The notes below the pieces were generated by a model that saw only the letters and a program-made list of their open reading frames with translations, searched no databases and was not told the DNA's origin. Source: Marinobacter lipolyticus SM19 (GTDB lineage: Bacteria; Pseudomonadota; Gammaproteobacteria; Pseudomonadales; Oleiphilaceae). Taken from it: 64,000 nt of DNA. This document shows, piece after piece, positions 35,041-45,189 of this stretch (its first letter is position 1; each line of letters opens with the position of its first letter). The DNA lies in NCBI RefSeq assembly GCF_000397065.2, contig NZ_KE007326.1:459689-523688 (forward strand). The letters are read 5' to 3'. Made by a program: the position numbers and the translations under genes.

Positions 35041-36972
35041 ATGCAGGACACATATATTTTCAAGGAAATCCCGCCGCAGCGGCCCAATACGCCGCTACTG
35101 GACAGGATTGAAACTCCGGACCAGTTACGCGAACTGCCGGAAGAGCAGCTGACGCAACTGGCCCGCGAGTTGCGCGCGTTCCTGCTATGGTCTGTTGGAC
35201 AGACCGGCGGCCATTTCGGCGCAGGGTTGGGGGTACTCGAACTGACCATCGCCCTGCACTTCGTCTTTAACACCCCGAAGGACCGCTTGGTCTGGGATGT
35301 GGGTCACCAGGCCTACCCCCATAAAATCCTGACCGGTCGCCGCGAACAGATGGGCACCATTCGCCGCAAAGGTGGGCTCGCGGGCTTTCCCAAGCGCGCT
35401 GAAAGTGAATACGATACGTTTGGTGTAGGGCATTCCAGCACGTCCATCAGCGCAGCTCTGGGCATGGCCATGGCCGCCCGCATGCAGAACACCGGACGCA
35501 AGAGCATCGCGGTGATCGGCGACGGTGCGATGACTGCAGGCATGGCTTTCGAGGCACTGAACCACGCCGGTCACCTGCATGCCGACATGCTGGTCGTGTT
35601 GAATGATAACGACATGTCCATTTCCCGCAACGTTGGCGGGCTATCCAATTACTTTGCCAAACTACTGGCCAGCCGAACCTATAACCAGGTGCGCGACAGC
35701 AGCAAAAAGGTACTTCAAGGCGCTCCCAATCTGATGGCGCTGGCGAAGAAGACCGAAGAGCACTTCAAGGGCATGATCGCTCCGGGCACCCTGTTCGAGG
35801 AACTGGGTTTCAACTACATCGGCCCGATTGATGGGCATGATCTGCCGCTGCTGGTGGAAACCCTGGAGAACATTCGCGAGCTCGACGGCCCGCAGTTCCT
35901 TCACGTTGTCACCACCAAGGGCAAGGGCTTTGCCCCGGCCGAGGCGGACCCTATCGGTTACCACGCCATCAACAAGATTGAGCCAGTACCCGCCAGCAAG
36001 CCAGAACCGGTGAAACCCAAACCTTCCAAGCCCAAATACGCTAATGTTTTTGGTCAATGGCTGTGCGATGCAGCGGAGCAGGATGAGCGGGTCGTCGGCA
36101 TTACTCCAGCGATGTGCGAGGGATCGGACCTGCTGGCGTTCTCCGAGCGCTTTCCTGACCGATACCACGATGTAGCCATTGCCGAACAGCACTCCGTGAC
36201 TCTGGCCGCGGGGCTGGCCTGCGACGGCGCCAAACCGGTCGTAGCTATTTATTCGACATTCCTGCAACGGGCTTATGATCAGCTGATTCACGATGTCGCC
36301 ATCCAGAACCTGGATGTACTGTTTGCCATTGATAGGGCCGGCCTGGTTGGCGAAGACGGCCCGACCCACGCAGGCGCTTTCGATATCAGCTACCTGCGCT
36401 GCATTCCAAATATGGTAGTCATGACGCCTTCCGATGAGAATGAAACCCGTCAGTTGCTCCACACTGGACTGATGTTCGAAGGCCCGGCTGCCGTGCGCTA
36501 TCCCAGGGGAACCGGGCCCGGAGCGGAAATCGTCAAGGCGCTCACGCCCTTGCCGATTGGCAAAGGGCGCCTGGTGATGGAAGGAAGTGGCGTCGCCATT
36601 CTCAACTTTGGCACCTTGCTGACACCGGCTCTGGACGTCGCAGAGGCCCTGGGGGTAACCGTAGCGGATATGCGATTCGTGAAACCACTGGATGAAGAGC
36701 TGATCCTGTCACTGGCAGAACGCCACGACCTGCTGGTTACCCTGGAAGAAAACACCATCGCCGGTGGGGCAGGCAGTGCCGTCACTGAGTTTCTCAACAC
36801 ACGTGACGTCAGCCTGCCCGTACTGCAACTAGGCTTACCCGACACCTTTATCGATCACGGTAAACACGGGGAACTGCTCAGCGATTGCGGACTGGATGCT
36901 GACGGTATTCGCCGCTCAATTGAAAGACGCCTGGAACGGCTACGTCACCAGACCCTCAAAGCGGTCAGATAA
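35041..36972 (+). CDS. dxs: 1-deoxy-D-xylulose-5-phosphate synthase
   Basis: Thiamine-diphosphate enzyme that makes DXP from pyruvate and glyceraldehyde 3-phosphate, the first step of the MEP isoprenoid pathway. The 643-residue protein has the N-terminal [16 protein letters not shown] segment, the ThDP motif [18 protein letters not shown], and in the second domain [17 protein letters not shown] with AIAEQHSV. A Lys/Pro-rich linker ([16 protein letters not shown]) joins the domains. It is converged upon by ribA. Confidence 0.97.
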   Translation: MQDTYIFKEIPPQRPNTPLLDRIETPDQLRELPEEQLTQLARELRAFLLWSVGQTGGHFGAGLGVLELTIALHFVFNTPKDRLVWDVGHQAYPHKILTGRREQMGTIRRKGGLAGFPKRAESEYDTFGVGHSSTSISAALGMAMAARMQNTGRKSIAVIGDGAMTAGMAFEALNHAGHLHADMLVVLNDNDMSISRNVGGLSNYFAKLLASRTYNQVRDSSKKVLQGAPNLMALAKKTEEHFKGMIAPGTLFEELGFNYIGPIDGHDLPLLVETLENIRELDGPQFLHVVTTKGKGFAPAEADPIGYHAINKIEPVPASKPEPVKPKPSKPKYANVFGQWLCDAAEQDERVVGITPAMCEGSDLLAFSERFPDRYHDVAIAEQHSVTLAAGLACDGAKPVVAIYSTFLQRAYDQLIHDVAIQNLDVLFAIDRAGLVGEDGPTHAGAFDISYLRCIPNMVVMTPSDENETRQLLHTGLMFEGPAAVRYPRGTGPGAEIVKALTPLPIGKGRLVMEGSGVAILNFGTLLTPALDVAEALGVTVADMRFVKPLDEELILSLAERHDLLVTLEENTIAGGAGSAVTEFLNTRDVSLPVLQLGLPDTFIDHGKHGELLSDCGLDADGIRRSIERRLERLRHQTLKAVR

Positions 36973-36983
36973 TCAAAGACCTG

Positions 36984-37015
36984 ACCGGCGCCCTGCCATA
37001 AGCAGGCGCTCCGGT
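36984..37015. terminator. Hairpin between convergent dxs and ribA
   Basis: ACCG-GCGCC-CTGC pairs with GCAG-GCGC-CGGT around CATAA, with small bulges. It lies just past the dxs stop and just past the ribA stop on the other strand. No clear U-tract follows on either side, so termination is probable rather than sure. Confidence 0.45.
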
Positions 37016-37028
37016 TGGGCAAAGCCGG

Positions 37029-37646
37029 TCATGATTCTTGCGGATCATCGTCCTGGTGGGTCTCAAGCCAGTGTCCCAGCTTGCTTTGCTTGGTATCCAG
37101 GTAATGCTCGTTGTGGGGGTTTCGACCGACGTGAAGCGGGACGCGCTCAGTAATATTGATTCCATAGGACATCAGAGCGTCCACTTTACGCGGGTTATTG
37201 GTCATCAGCCTGAGGCTCGCGATGCCCAGGTGCTCCAGCATATCCTTGCACATGCTGTAATCGCGCAAGTCTGCCGCAAAGCCTAACTTCTCATTAGCCT
37301 CTACCGTATCAGCGCCCTGGTCCTGAAGGTGATAGGCACGAATCTTGTTCAACAGACCAATGCCCCGACCTTCCTGACGCAGGTACATCAGGATGCCCCG
37401 GCCCTCGCGGGCAATGCTGCGCAATGCCTCTTCCAGTTGATACCCACAGTCACAGCGCATGCTATAGAGCGCATCGCCAGTCAGGCACTCGGAATGGGTA
37501 CGGGCCAGCATCGGCTCGCTGCTGTTCAGATCACCCAATGTAAGGGCCACGTGCTCCTTTCCCGTGTCCGGCTCTTCGAAGCCGTGCATGTCGAAGACCC
37601 CGAACGGTGTAGGCAATCGGCAGGTCTGGATGTAACGAACAGCCAC
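37029..37646 (-). CDS. ribA: GTP cyclohydrolase II
   Basis: Opens GTP in the first step of riboflavin synthesis. The 205-residue protein has zinc ligands C54, C65 and C67 ([15 protein letters not shown]), and the [16 protein letters not shown] motif. The start is probably GTG at 37646 (giving [16 protein letters not shown]), because GAGGA lies six bases before it. An in-frame TTG further upstream has no ribosome site. No FMN riboswitch is seen. It is a stand-alone ribA without the ribB domain. Confidence 0.95.
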   Translation of the reverse strand: MAVRYIQTCRLPTPFGVFDMHGFEEPDTGKEHVALTLGDLNSSEPMLARTHSECLTGDALYSMRCDCGYQLEEALRSIAREGRGILMYLRQEGRGIGLLNKIRAYHLQDQGADTVEANEKLGFAADLRDYSMCKDMLEHLGIASLRLMTNNPRKVDALMSYGINITERVPLHVGRNPHNEHYLDTKQSKLGHWLETHQDDDPQES

Positions 37647-37755
37647 AGTCTTTCCTCGTGGTTCAATCAATCAAGCCGCGCATTCTATCACGTGGCTGCC
37701 CTCTTGGCGTAGTCTCTGCAATACCGCCGCACCCGTCGGACAGGTTGAGACAGCC

Positions 37756-38244
37756 CTACAATGTGGTGGGCGATGCAGACCAGTGACCGCTGCGGCCGCC
37801 CTTCTTCTCCAGCAGGCGGACCTGATCAATAACCATGCCGCGATCAACAGCCTTACACATATCATAGAGCGTCAAAGCGGCAACACTGGCGGCCGTCAGT
37901 GCTTCCATCTCGACTCCCGTCTGACCCGCGAGTTTGCAGAACGTTGCGATATGTACGGATGCCCCGTCTTCACCGGGTGTCAGCTCCACTTTCACCGATG
38001 AGAGATTCAGCGAATGACAAAGCGGGATCAGGTCATGGGTCTTTTTAGCGGCCATAATGCCCGCAATGCGGGCCACGGCCAACACATCGCCCTTGGGATG
38101 CTGCCCATCCACAATCATATCGAGCGTCCTGGGAGACATCCGTATTTGCGCTTCGGCTCGCGCTTCCCGCTCGGTCACATCTTTGGCGGACACATCCACC
38201 ATCCGGGCTTCGCCTTTCTCATCCAGGTGGGTCAGCTTGCTCAC
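37756..38244 (-). CDS. moaC: Cyclic pyranopterin monophosphate synthase
   Basis: Converts the MoaA product to cyclic pyranopterin phosphate in molybdenum cofactor synthesis. The 162-residue protein opens with [16 protein letters not shown] and carries [29 protein letters not shown] and [12 protein letters not shown]. No other moa gene lies nearby. It is about 110 bases upstream of ribA, in the same direction. Confidence 0.96.
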   Translation of the reverse strand: MSKLTHLDEKGEARMVDVSAKDVTEREARAEAQIRMSPRTLDMIVDGQHPKGDVLAVARIAGIMAAKKTHDLIPLCHSLNLSSVKVELTPGEDGASVHIATFCKLAGQTGVEMEALTAASVAALTLYDMCKAVDRGMVIDQVRLLEKKGGRSGHWSASPTTL

Positions 38245-38343
38245 ACTCTCTCCTGCGGCCGGTTATCCGGCGTTGCGACGATTGGAATGAATACCTGAGA
38301 CTCTATGGTAACAGAAGCCGATATCCCGGCGACCTGACTATCA

Positions 38344-39300
38344 TCAGAGCCGGGGCCACCAGAGACTGATACCGGCCACACCCTGAGCGCCCCGGCTCAT
38401 CGCGGCGCCACTATCTTCAGCTGTGAGTCCGCCAAGGGCGTAAACCGGCACGGTGGCTACGGCTACCAGTCGACGAAAAGACTCCCAACCCATCGCAGGG
38501 GCACCTGGGTGGGAAGGCGTCGGCAACACGGGCCCGAGAGTAATATAATCCGCACCAAGGGCCTCAGCATGGATGATTTCAGCCTGATTATGGCACGACA
38601 CTCCCAGCCATTTGGTTTCCAGAACAGGGCGATGTTGGAACGCCCTCGCCTCACGCCACGGCAGGTGCACACCCGCAGCGTCAGGCACCCTGACCAACTG
38701 GTCGACGGCCCCGTGAAGCATGACCTCTACGCCCTGGTCACGCCCCTGCATCACGAGGTCACGGGCCAACGACTGGTATTCATCAGCGTTGAGCTTTGGA
38801 GCGCGCAGGATTACAAGCTCCGGCCGGGTCATCCGGATGCCCTCCTGACACTGATCCAGTATATCCGCGGGCGCCCGGTATTCCCCGGTAATCGCCAGCC
38901 ATGACGGCAGCTTGAGAGCGCGGATAATTGGTCGGTTAGCGGCCGGAAACTCGTCATCCCTGAGCTCGCCAACCGCCAGCCATTTTACAGGCTGGCCCTC
39001 CCGTCCTTCTGCGTCGCCCATGGCCGCGTCGGTGCGCCAGACGTCAAGAAAGACCCGCTTGTCACCATAGTCATGACGAATACCGATAACCGGCTTCAGC
39101 GAGGTCACAGGGACCTGAAGACCGGTTTCTTCCTGAATCTCCCGAACCAGGGCCTGCTGTACGGTTTCGCCGGGCTCAACCTTGCCACCAGGAAACTCCA
39201 GCAGCCCTCCTTGATGGACATGATCCGGTCGACGCGCGATCAATACCCGGTTCTCGCGGCAAATCACCGCGACAGCGACATGAATCTCGGTAAGGGCCAT
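38344..39300 (-). CDS. MutT-type Nudix hydrolase fused to a ThiE-like domain
   Basis: A 318-residue two-domain protein. Residues about 1-130 are a MutT Nudix domain with a complete Nudix box, including GGKVEPGETV and REIQEETGL, expected to hydrolyse 8-oxo-dGTP and related nucleotides. Residues about 160-318 resemble thiamine-phosphate synthase/TenI (GVHLPWRE, ADYITLGPVLPTPSHPG, VYALGGL). Whether the second domain is active is unclear. This fusion is known in Pseudomonas and relatives near argJ and secA, as here. It is three bases from the argJ stop. Confidence 0.93.
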   Translation of the reverse strand: MALTEIHVAVAVICRENRVLIARRPDHVHQGGLLEFPGGKVEPGETVQQALVREIQEETGLQVPVTSLKPVIGIRHDYGDKRVFLDVWRTDAAMGDAEGREGQPVKWLAVGELRDDEFPAANRPIIRALKLPSWLAITGEYRAPADILDQCQEGIRMTRPELVILRAPKLNADEYQSLARDLVMQGRDQGVEVMLHGAVDQLVRVPDAAGVHLPWREARAFQHRPVLETKWLGVSCHNQAEIIHAEALGADYITLGPVLPTPSHPGAPAMGWESFRRLVAVATVPVYALGGLTAEDSGAAMSRGAQGVAGISLWWPRL

Positions 39301-39303
39301 GAT

Positions 39304-40521
39304 TCAGGTACGGTATTCTGCGTTAATGGTGACGTAATCGTGAGAAAAATCGCAGGTCCAGACCCGCTCCATGACCGCGCCCCGCTTGAGATCGATGGCA
39401 ATGGTGATTTCTTCACGATCCATCACGGCTTGTCCGCGCTCTTCGGAATAATCGTCGGCGCGCCCCCCGTTGCGAACAAGACAGACGTCCCCGAGGTAGA
39501 TTTCCAGAGCATTGAGATCCAGTCCCGCTACTCCGGCGCGACCAACCGCTGCAAGAATGCGTCCCCAGTTGGGATCGGAGGCAAACAGCGCGGTCTTGAC
39601 CAGCGGCGAGTGAGCGACAGTGTAAGCGACATCCAGAGCCTCTTGCTGACTGGCCGCCTGACTTACCTCGATGGTAACGAACTTGGTGGCACCTTCACCG
39701 TCACGCACAATGGCGTGGGCCAGATCCAGGTATACCTGCTTCAACGCCGCACGCAACGTCGGCAGCAACGGGCTGTCCGATGTGATTTCCGGACCGCTGT
39801 ATTGGCCGCTGGCAATCAGCATACAGGCGTCGTTCGTGGAGGTATCACCATCAATGGTGATGCGGTTGAAGGACTCCTCCCCCAATTCCGAAGCCAGGGC
39901 CGTCAGCACATCCGGTGCAATATTGGCATCGGTGGCAATAAAGCCCAGCATGGTGGCCATATTAGGGCGAATCATCCCGGCCCCCTTACTGATGCCGGAG
40001 ATCGATACCGTGTGACCGTCCAGATTTACCTGACAGGAAGCCCCCTTGGGACGCGTGTCGGTGGTCATGATGCCGGATGCCGCCTCCGCCCAGCGCCCCA
40101 TATCGGTGTCGGCTACGACAGCAGGCAACGCGGAGACGATCTTGTCCACCGGCAACGGCTCTCCGATGACACCAGTCGAGAATGGCAGCACCTCTGTGGC
40201 ATCAACCCCCGCAGCGCTCGCCAAAGCCTGACAACAGCTCAGTGCGTCTTTCATGCCTTGCTCACCAGTACCGGCGTTGGCATTTCCGGTATTGATCAGC
40301 AGGTATCGTGGCGCACGCTGGGCAAGATGCTGGCGGCTCACGTTGACCGGAGCGGCGCAGAACTGGTTCTGGGTAAATATGCCGGCCACACGACTCTCCG
40401 GGGCCAGCTCAAAGACCACCAGGTCCTTGCGTCCCGGCTTCTTGATGCCTGCGCTGCCAATGCCAAGCCTGACACCGGGGATCGGGAAAAATTCGGGCAA
40501 GGTACCGGGACCTACCGCCAT
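39304..40521 (-). CDS. argJ: Bifunctional ornithine acetyltransferase / N-acetylglutamate synthase
   Basis: Recycles the acetyl group in arginine synthesis, moving it from acetylornithine to glutamate. The 405-residue precursor self-cleaves before the nucleophilic Thr; the conserved site is A189-T190 in RPNMATMLGF. Both halves are present, including LINTGNANAGTGEQG. The start MAVGPGTLPEFF has AGGAGAGG seven bases upstream; a longer frame lacks support. It follows secA across about 100 bases holding a terminator. Confidence 0.96.
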   Translation of the reverse strand: MAVGPGTLPEFFPIPGVRLGIGSAGIKKPGRKDLVVFELAPESRVAGIFTQNQFCAAPVNVSRQHLAQRAPRYLLINTGNANAGTGEQGMKDALSCCQALASAAGVDATEVLPFSTGVIGEPLPVDKIVSALPAVVADTDMGRWAEAASGIMTTDTRPKGASCQVNLDGHTVSISGISKGAGMIRPNMATMLGFIATDANIAPDVLTALASELGEESFNRITIDGDTSTNDACMLIASGQYSGPEITSDSPLLPTLRAALKQVYLDLAHAIVRDGEGATKFVTIEVSQAASQQEALDVAYTVAHSPLVKTALFASDPNWGRILAAVGRAGVAGLDLNALEIYLGDVCLVRNGGRADDYSEERGQAVMDREEITIAIDLKRGAVMERVWTCDFSHDYVTINAEYRT

Positions 40522-40564
40522 GCTGCCTCTCCTTAAACTGATCAGAAATCCATAACTGTTTAAC

Positions 40565-40599
40565 AAAAAACCCGCAGCCTGACAGCGTCAGGTGCGGGT
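40565..40599 (-). terminator. Intrinsic terminator of secA
   Basis: On the minus strand, CCCGCA-CTGAC and GTCAG-GC-TGCGGG form a stem with small asymmetries, then TTTTTT. It lies about 30 bases past the secA stop and before argJ, so argJ likely has its own promoter. Confidence 0.88.
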
Positions 40600-40628
40600 C
40601 ATCTGGTTCACTGTGTTGTTGCCAGGTA

Positions 40629-43367
40629 TTAGCTGACCTTACCGCAACACTGTTTGTACTTCTTACCGGACCCGCAGGGACAGGGCTCGTTTCGCCCCAC
40701 CTTTCGCTCCTGTCGGACGAAGGTTTCCGGTGTTCCCTGCGGGTTGCCCTCCCGGCTTTCTTCGTTCTGTTTCTGCGCAGTGGCGCTGGTCTCATCGTGC
40801 TGCAACTTGGCCCGGGCCAGCTCCTGCTCCAACTCCTGCTTGCGACGACGCTCGACCTCTTCCATCTCCTCACGGCTCTGGACACGCACGTGGCACAATA
40901 CCCGGGTAACATCCCGTTTCATGGTCTCAAGCATGGTCTCAAACAGGTTGAAGGCCTCACGCTTGTATTCCTGCTTTGGATTTTTCTGGGCATAACCGCG
41001 CAGATGGATACCACGGCGCAGGTGATCCATGTTGGACAGGTGCTCTTTCCAGAGTGTATCCAGCACCTGCAGGAAGACCTGCTTCTCGAACTTGCGCATG
41101 GACTCGGCGCCGGCTACCTCTTCCTTGGCCTGGTATTCACCCACGATGGCATCCAGAATCCTCTGGCGCAGACTCTCTTCATAGAGCTTGCTGTCTTCGT
41201 CCAGCCACTTCTGAATTGGCAGGTCGATGGCCATTTCCGACTGTAACTGAGATTCAAGACCCGGCACATCCCACTGCTCCGGCATGCTTTGCGGCGGAAT
41301 GTATTCGCTGACCAATGAATCCACGACGTCTTCACGGATGGTGTTAATCATCTCGGAAATGTCTTCCGAAGACATAACTTCGTTACGCTGTTCATAAATG
41401 ACGGTACGCTGGTCATTGGCAACGTCATCATACTCCAGCAGGGTTTTCCGCATATCAAAGTTGCGGCCTTCTACCTTGCGCTGGGACTTCTCGATAGCGT
41501 TAGTCACCATCCTGTGCTCGATGGCCTCGCCCTTTTTCATCCCCATGGCCTGCATCAGGCTCTTGACCCGATCCGGAGCAAAGATGCGCATCAGGTTATC
41601 TTCCAGGGACAGGAAGAAGCGGGAGGAGCCGGGATCGCCCTGACGGCCGGCACGGCCGCGAAGCTGATTATCAATTCGACGGGATTCGTGGCGCTCGGTA
41701 CCGACAATATGCAAACCGCCAGCATCCAGCACCTGGTTGTGGCGCTCGGTCCATTCCGCCTTGATGCGGGCAACTTCTTCCTCGGTCGGGCTCTCCATAC
41801 CCGCGACCTCAAACTCCCAATTACCACCCAGAACGATGTCCGTACCTCGACCCGCCATGTTAGTGGCGATGGTTACCGCACCCGGGCGACCGGCCTGGGC
41901 AATAATCTGGGCTTCACTCTCATGTTGCTTGGCGTTGAGAATCTTGTGCTCAATTCGTGCCTTCTTGAGCAGCATTGACAGCAACTCGGAGGCTTCGATC
42001 GAAGCGGTGCCTACCAGAATGGGCCGACCTTCCGACGTCACGTCCTTGATTTCATCTATGATCGCGTGGAACTTCTCTTCCTGTGTCAGGTAGATCAGGT
42101 CGTTGTAATCAATACGCTGAATCGGTTTGTTGGGCGGGATGACCACCACGTCCAGGCCATAAATCTGGCGAAATTCGAACGCTTCGGTATCGGCGGTACC
42201 GGTCATGCCGGCAAGTTTCTCATACAACCGGAAATAGTTCTGGAATGTGGTCGAGGCCAGGGTCTGACTCTCGGCCTGAATGCGCACCCCTTCCTTGGCT
42301 TCAATCGCCTGATGCAGGCCTTCGCTCCAGCGACGGCCCGGCATGGTACGGCCGGTGTGTTCATCAACGATAACCACCTGATCACCCTGGACGATGTAGT
42401 CGACATCTTTCTGGAACAGGTGATGGGCACGCAGAGCGGAATGCACGTGATGCAGAAGACTCAGATTGGCGGCGGAATAGAGGCTCTCCCCGTCCTTCAG
42501 CAGGCCACGTTCGAGTAACAGTTCTTCTACTTTTTCATGGCCGACTTCGGTGAGTTCAACCTGACGGGACTTTTCATCAATCGTAAAGTCACCGGTGGGC
42601 TCCCCCTCTTCACTCTCCTCACCTTTTTCCAGGTTCGGGATCAGAGTGTTGATTGCCTGATAAAGCCTGGAACTGTCCTCTGCGGCACCTGAGATGATCA
42701 GCGGAGTGCGCGCCTCGTCGATCAGGATAGAGTCCACTTCATCGACTATCGCATAGTGAAGGCCACGCTGAACCTTATCCTCGGTGCTGAACGCCATGTT
42801 GTCGCGCAGGTAGTCAAAACCGAATTCATTATTGGTGCCGTAGGTGATGTCCGCCTGGTAGGCCGTGCGCTTTTCTTCCGGCGCCTGGCCGGCAACGACG
42901 ACCCCCACCTGAAGACCAAGGAAGCGATACAGCTTGCCCATCCACTCCGCATCACGACGGGCCAGGTAATCGTTCACCGTGACCACATGAACCCCCTTGC
43001 CCGGGAGCGCGTTCAGATATACGGACGCGGTAGCTACCAGGGTTTTACCCTCACCGGTTTTCATTTCCGCTATGTGACCTTCGTGCAGGGTAATACCACC
43101 AATCAACTGGACGTCGTAATGGCGCATACCCATGACTCGGCGACTGGCCTCGCGGACGGTAGCAAAAGCCTCTGGCAGGAGAGCGTCAAGCTTTTCCCCT
43201 TCATCAAGACGGCGACGGAATTCAGCGGTCTTGCCTTGCAACTCGGTATCGGACAAACGGCCAAACTGCTCTTCAAGTTCGTTAACACGCATAACTTCCT
43301 TGCGCATTCTCTTCACTTCTCTGGCGTTTTTACTGCCGAACATCTTCGTTGCAAGCTTTGTGAACAT
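40629..43367 (-). CDS. secA: Preprotein translocase ATPase
   Basis: Motor ATPase that drives unfolded proteins through SecYEG. The 912-residue length is near that of E. coli SecA (901). Walker A GEGKT is at 105-109 in [13 protein letters not shown]. Other helicase-motor motifs include [19 protein letters not shown] and [15 protein letters not shown]. The C-terminal zinc-binding tail [14 protein letters not shown], which contacts SecB, is intact. No secM arrest gene precedes it; an M23 peptidase gene and its terminator lie upstream, as in pseudomonads. Confidence 0.98.
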   Translation of the reverse strand: MFTKLATKMFGSKNAREVKRMRKEVMRVNELEEQFGRLSDTELQGKTAEFRRRLDEGEKLDALLPEAFATVREASRRVMGMRHYDVQLIGGITLHEGHIAEMKTGEGKTLVATASVYLNALPGKGVHVVTVNDYLARRDAEWMGKLYRFLGLQVGVVVAGQAPEEKRTAYQADITYGTNNEFGFDYLRDNMAFSTEDKVQRGLHYAIVDEVDSILIDEARTPLIISGAAEDSSRLYQAINTLIPNLEKGEESEEGEPTGDFTIDEKSRQVELTEVGHEKVEELLLERGLLKDGESLYSAANLSLLHHVHSALRAHHLFQKDVDYIVQGDQVVIVDEHTGRTMPGRRWSEGLHQAIEAKEGVRIQAESQTLASTTFQNYFRLYEKLAGMTGTADTEAFEFRQIYGLDVVVIPPNKPIQRIDYNDLIYLTQEEKFHAIIDEIKDVTSEGRPILVGTASIEASELLSMLLKKARIEHKILNAKQHESEAQIIAQAGRPGAVTIATNMAGRGTDIVLGGNWEFEVAGMESPTEEEVARIKAEWTERHNQVLDAGGLHIVGTERHESRRIDNQLRGRAGRQGDPGSSRFFLSLEDNLMRIFAPDRVKSLMQAMGMKKGEAIEHRMVTNAIEKSQRKVEGRNFDMRKTLLEYDDVANDQRTVIYEQRNEVMSSEDISEMINTIREDVVDSLVSEYIPPQSMPEQWDVPGLESQLQSEMAIDLPIQKWLDEDSKLYEESLRQRILDAIVGEYQAKEEVAGAESMRKFEKQVFLQVLDTLWKEHLSNMDHLRRGIHLRGYAQKNPKQEYKREAFNLFETMLETMKRDVTRVLCHVRVQSREEMEEVERRRKQELEQELARAKLQHDETSATAQKQNEESREGNPQGTPETFVRQERKVGRNEPCPCGSGKKYKQCCGKVS

Positions 43368-43529
43368 AGACCAATGCTTCTTTGATTAATCGGAGGAAGC
43401 CGGCATTCTAACCTTATTTGCCGACAGTACAAAAGGCAGGGCTCACACCGGCATGAATTGCGGCCGAATTACTCCCCTGCCCGGGGGTAGCGCCCTGATA
43501 TTACGGAAGTGGATCTGAAAGCGAAAGAC

Positions 43530-43553
43530 ACGGGGCCACAAGACAGGCCCCGT
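43530..43553 (-). terminator. Terminator-like hairpin after the M23 peptidase gene
   Basis: A perfect 8-bp GC-rich stem, ACGGGGCC with GGCCCCGT, around an 8-base loop, 10 bases past the stop. The following bases on the minus strand are T-rich but interrupted (GTCTTTCGCTTT), so strength is moderate. It separates this gene from secA. Confidence 0.65.
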
Positions 43554-43562
43554 CGTGAAGAA

Positions 43563-44501
43563 TCAGCGACTGGCGCGCTGGATGTAGGTTTCCGGGTTTT
43601 CGGCTTTACCGTTACGGATAACTTCAAAGTGCACATGAGGACCGGTTGAACGGCCTGTGCTGCCCATTAACGCGACGACCTGCCCCTTCTGCACAACATC
43701 ACCAACATCAACCTTGACGGACTTTGCGTGAGCATAACGGGTAACCAGGCCATCGCCATGATCAACCTCCACCAGGTTGCCATAGCCATAACGCTTGTCG
43801 GCGTAGGTCACGACACCGCCTGCGACCGCAATAATATCGCTACCGTCCTTGCCGGCCAGGTCAACCCCGGAATGCCAGGTGCGCTTACCCGTGAAGGGAT
43901 CCGAACGGTACCCGTAGCGAGAAGACAGCCAGCCCCAGGTAATCGGTCGACCTTCAACAAACAGTTCATCTTCAAGCTTCTTGCGGGAAGCCAGCTGATC
44001 CAGCAAACGAAGCTGTTGTTCCCGATCATCAATGAGCCGCGACAACTGATCAATCATGCTCGTGAGCTCCGGTGCGGTATAGGAATCACCGGAAAGCCCG
44101 TCACCTTCCGGACCACCCACCGCGGCCGGCTGATCAAAATTAAACTCATCGCTGGCCACCAGGCCGGACTCAACGAATCGCTGACCCAAAGCATCCAGCC
44201 GTAGCAGACGGCCCTGCATTTCACCCAACCTCAAAGTCAGCGCATCAATCTGCCGCTGAACATTGTGCTCTATCTGGGCAAGCTCGGTTTTCTGGTGTTT
44301 GAGCTTGGCTTTCCATTCGACCACCAACTCCGAAGGTGAAGGTTTTGCTGCTTCCGCCTGACTGACAGCAACCCGGTAACCGGACCAGCCTGCCAATACC
44401 AACAAAGCAAGAACAACCAACACCAGACCGGCTGCGACCGGGGCATTTATTGCGACCACTCTTGATTTGCCGTGGTGCTTGCCAACGAAAATTATATTCA
44501 T
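43563..44501 (-). CDS. M23-family membrane-anchored peptidase-like protein
   Basis: A 312-residue protein with one N-terminal transmembrane helix (about 20-40), a coiled-coil stretch (about 55-110), and a C-terminal LytM/M23 domain. Zinc-site residues are present in HSGVDLAG and HVHFEV, with RYGYRSDPFTGKRTWH before them, so peptidase activity on murein cross-links is plausible. Similar genes lie beside secA and dciA in Pseudomonas. The start MNIIFVGKHH fits relatives; an upstream ATG six codons earlier is possible. It diverges from dciA. Confidence 0.9.
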   Translation of the reverse strand: MNIIFVGKHHGKSRVVAINAPVAAGLVLVVLALLVLAGWSGYRVAVSQAEAAKPSPSELVVEWKAKLKHQKTELAQIEHNVQRQIDALTLRLGEMQGRLLRLDALGQRFVESGLVASDEFNFDQPAAVGGPEGDGLSGDSYTAPELTSMIDQLSRLIDDREQQLRLLDQLASRKKLEDELFVEGRPITWGWLSSRYGYRSDPFTGKRTWHSGVDLAGKDGSDIIAVAGGVVTYADKRYGYGNLVEVDHGDGLVTRYAHAKSVKVDVGDVVQKGQVVALMGSTGRSTGPHVHFEVIRNGKAENPETYIQRASR

Positions 44502-44731
44502 ATCGTCTTCTGGTTTCATAGAAGAGCCGCAACCTGATCCTGTAGTGTTGCGCCTCAGACGTTCTGGCCGGGCCTGCTATCCTTAGCAACAACTACGCGT
44601 TGAAATACTCGCAGCCGCCCGTGGACATATACACATAAGACAATGTAAAAAGAGTGTAATACAGGCACTGCTTCCAAACCGTGCCGAAGTGTAACCAATC
44701 GTAACCGGAGTCGTCGAGAAAAACTGCGGCC

Positions 44732-45178
44732 ATGAAAAAGAAATCGGACACCAAGATCACCCCGGATAGCTTCCGCAGAGCCCCCGTACTTCGCGAATTG
44801 ATGAACAAGGCCGAACTTCATCAGCAGGCAGAAGCTGTAGTATTGGGAACGCTGCCCATGCACCTGGCGACCGGCACACGATTCGTCAGTTGCCAGGAGG
44901 GCGAGCTCGTGCTGTCAGCTGAAACCGCCGGGACGGCGAGTCAAATCCGTTTCCGCCAACACGAAATTATGGAGAACCTCCGAAAGGAAGAGTTATTCCG
45001 TTTCGTATGGAAACTGAAGGTGAAGGTCGCGCCGCCACGCTTCCGCGAAGAACCCAAAGTGGAAAAAATGCCCCTCAGCAAAGAAAATGCCCGACTTCTT
45101 AAAGAAGAAGCCGGGCACACGAAGGACAAACAATTACGCGAGGTTCTCGAAAAACTCGCAAGCCACGTCCGGGATTAA
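44732..45178 (+). CDS. dciA: DciA-type replicative helicase loader/operator (DUF721)
   Basis: A 148-residue protein of the DUF721/DciA family, the ancestral partner that helps load replicative helicase DnaB in bacteria without DnaC. The N-terminal KH-like domain spans about residues 12-100 (LRELMNKAELHQQAEAVV, VSCQEGELVLSAETA, RFRQHEIMENLRKE). The rest is a basic helical tail. The presence of dciA predicts that this organism lacks dnaC. The final 100 bases contain a strong hairpin that appears to be the lpxC terminator on the other strand. Confidence 0.92.
   Translation: MKKKSDTKITPDSFRRAPVLRELMNKAELHQQAEAVVLGTLPMHLATGTRFVSCQEGELVLSAETAGTASQIRFRQHEIMENLRKEELFRFVWKLKVKVAPPRFREEPKVEKMPLSKENARLLKEEAGHTKDKQLREVLEKLASHVRD
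45088..45117 (-). terminator. lpxC terminator hairpin lying inside the dciA coding sequence
   Basis: TGCCCGACTTCTT (45088-45100) and AAGAAGCCGGGCA (45105-45117) form a 13-bp stem with one G-U-type pair and a 4-base loop. On the minus strand it is followed by TTTTCTTTG, the form of an intrinsic terminator, 72 bases past the lpxC stop. On the plus strand the same bases encode dciA codons. Confidence 0.8.
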
Positions 45179-45189
45179 AGCATCCAGCT

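Noticed and set aside
37647-37755. An FMN riboswitch upstream of ribA
   Set aside because: The gap is about 110 bases and lacks the conserved RFN-element segments.
43368-43562. A possible secM-like arrest gene before secA
   Set aside because: No open frame with an arrest motif is present; the region holds the M23 terminator and the secA leader only.
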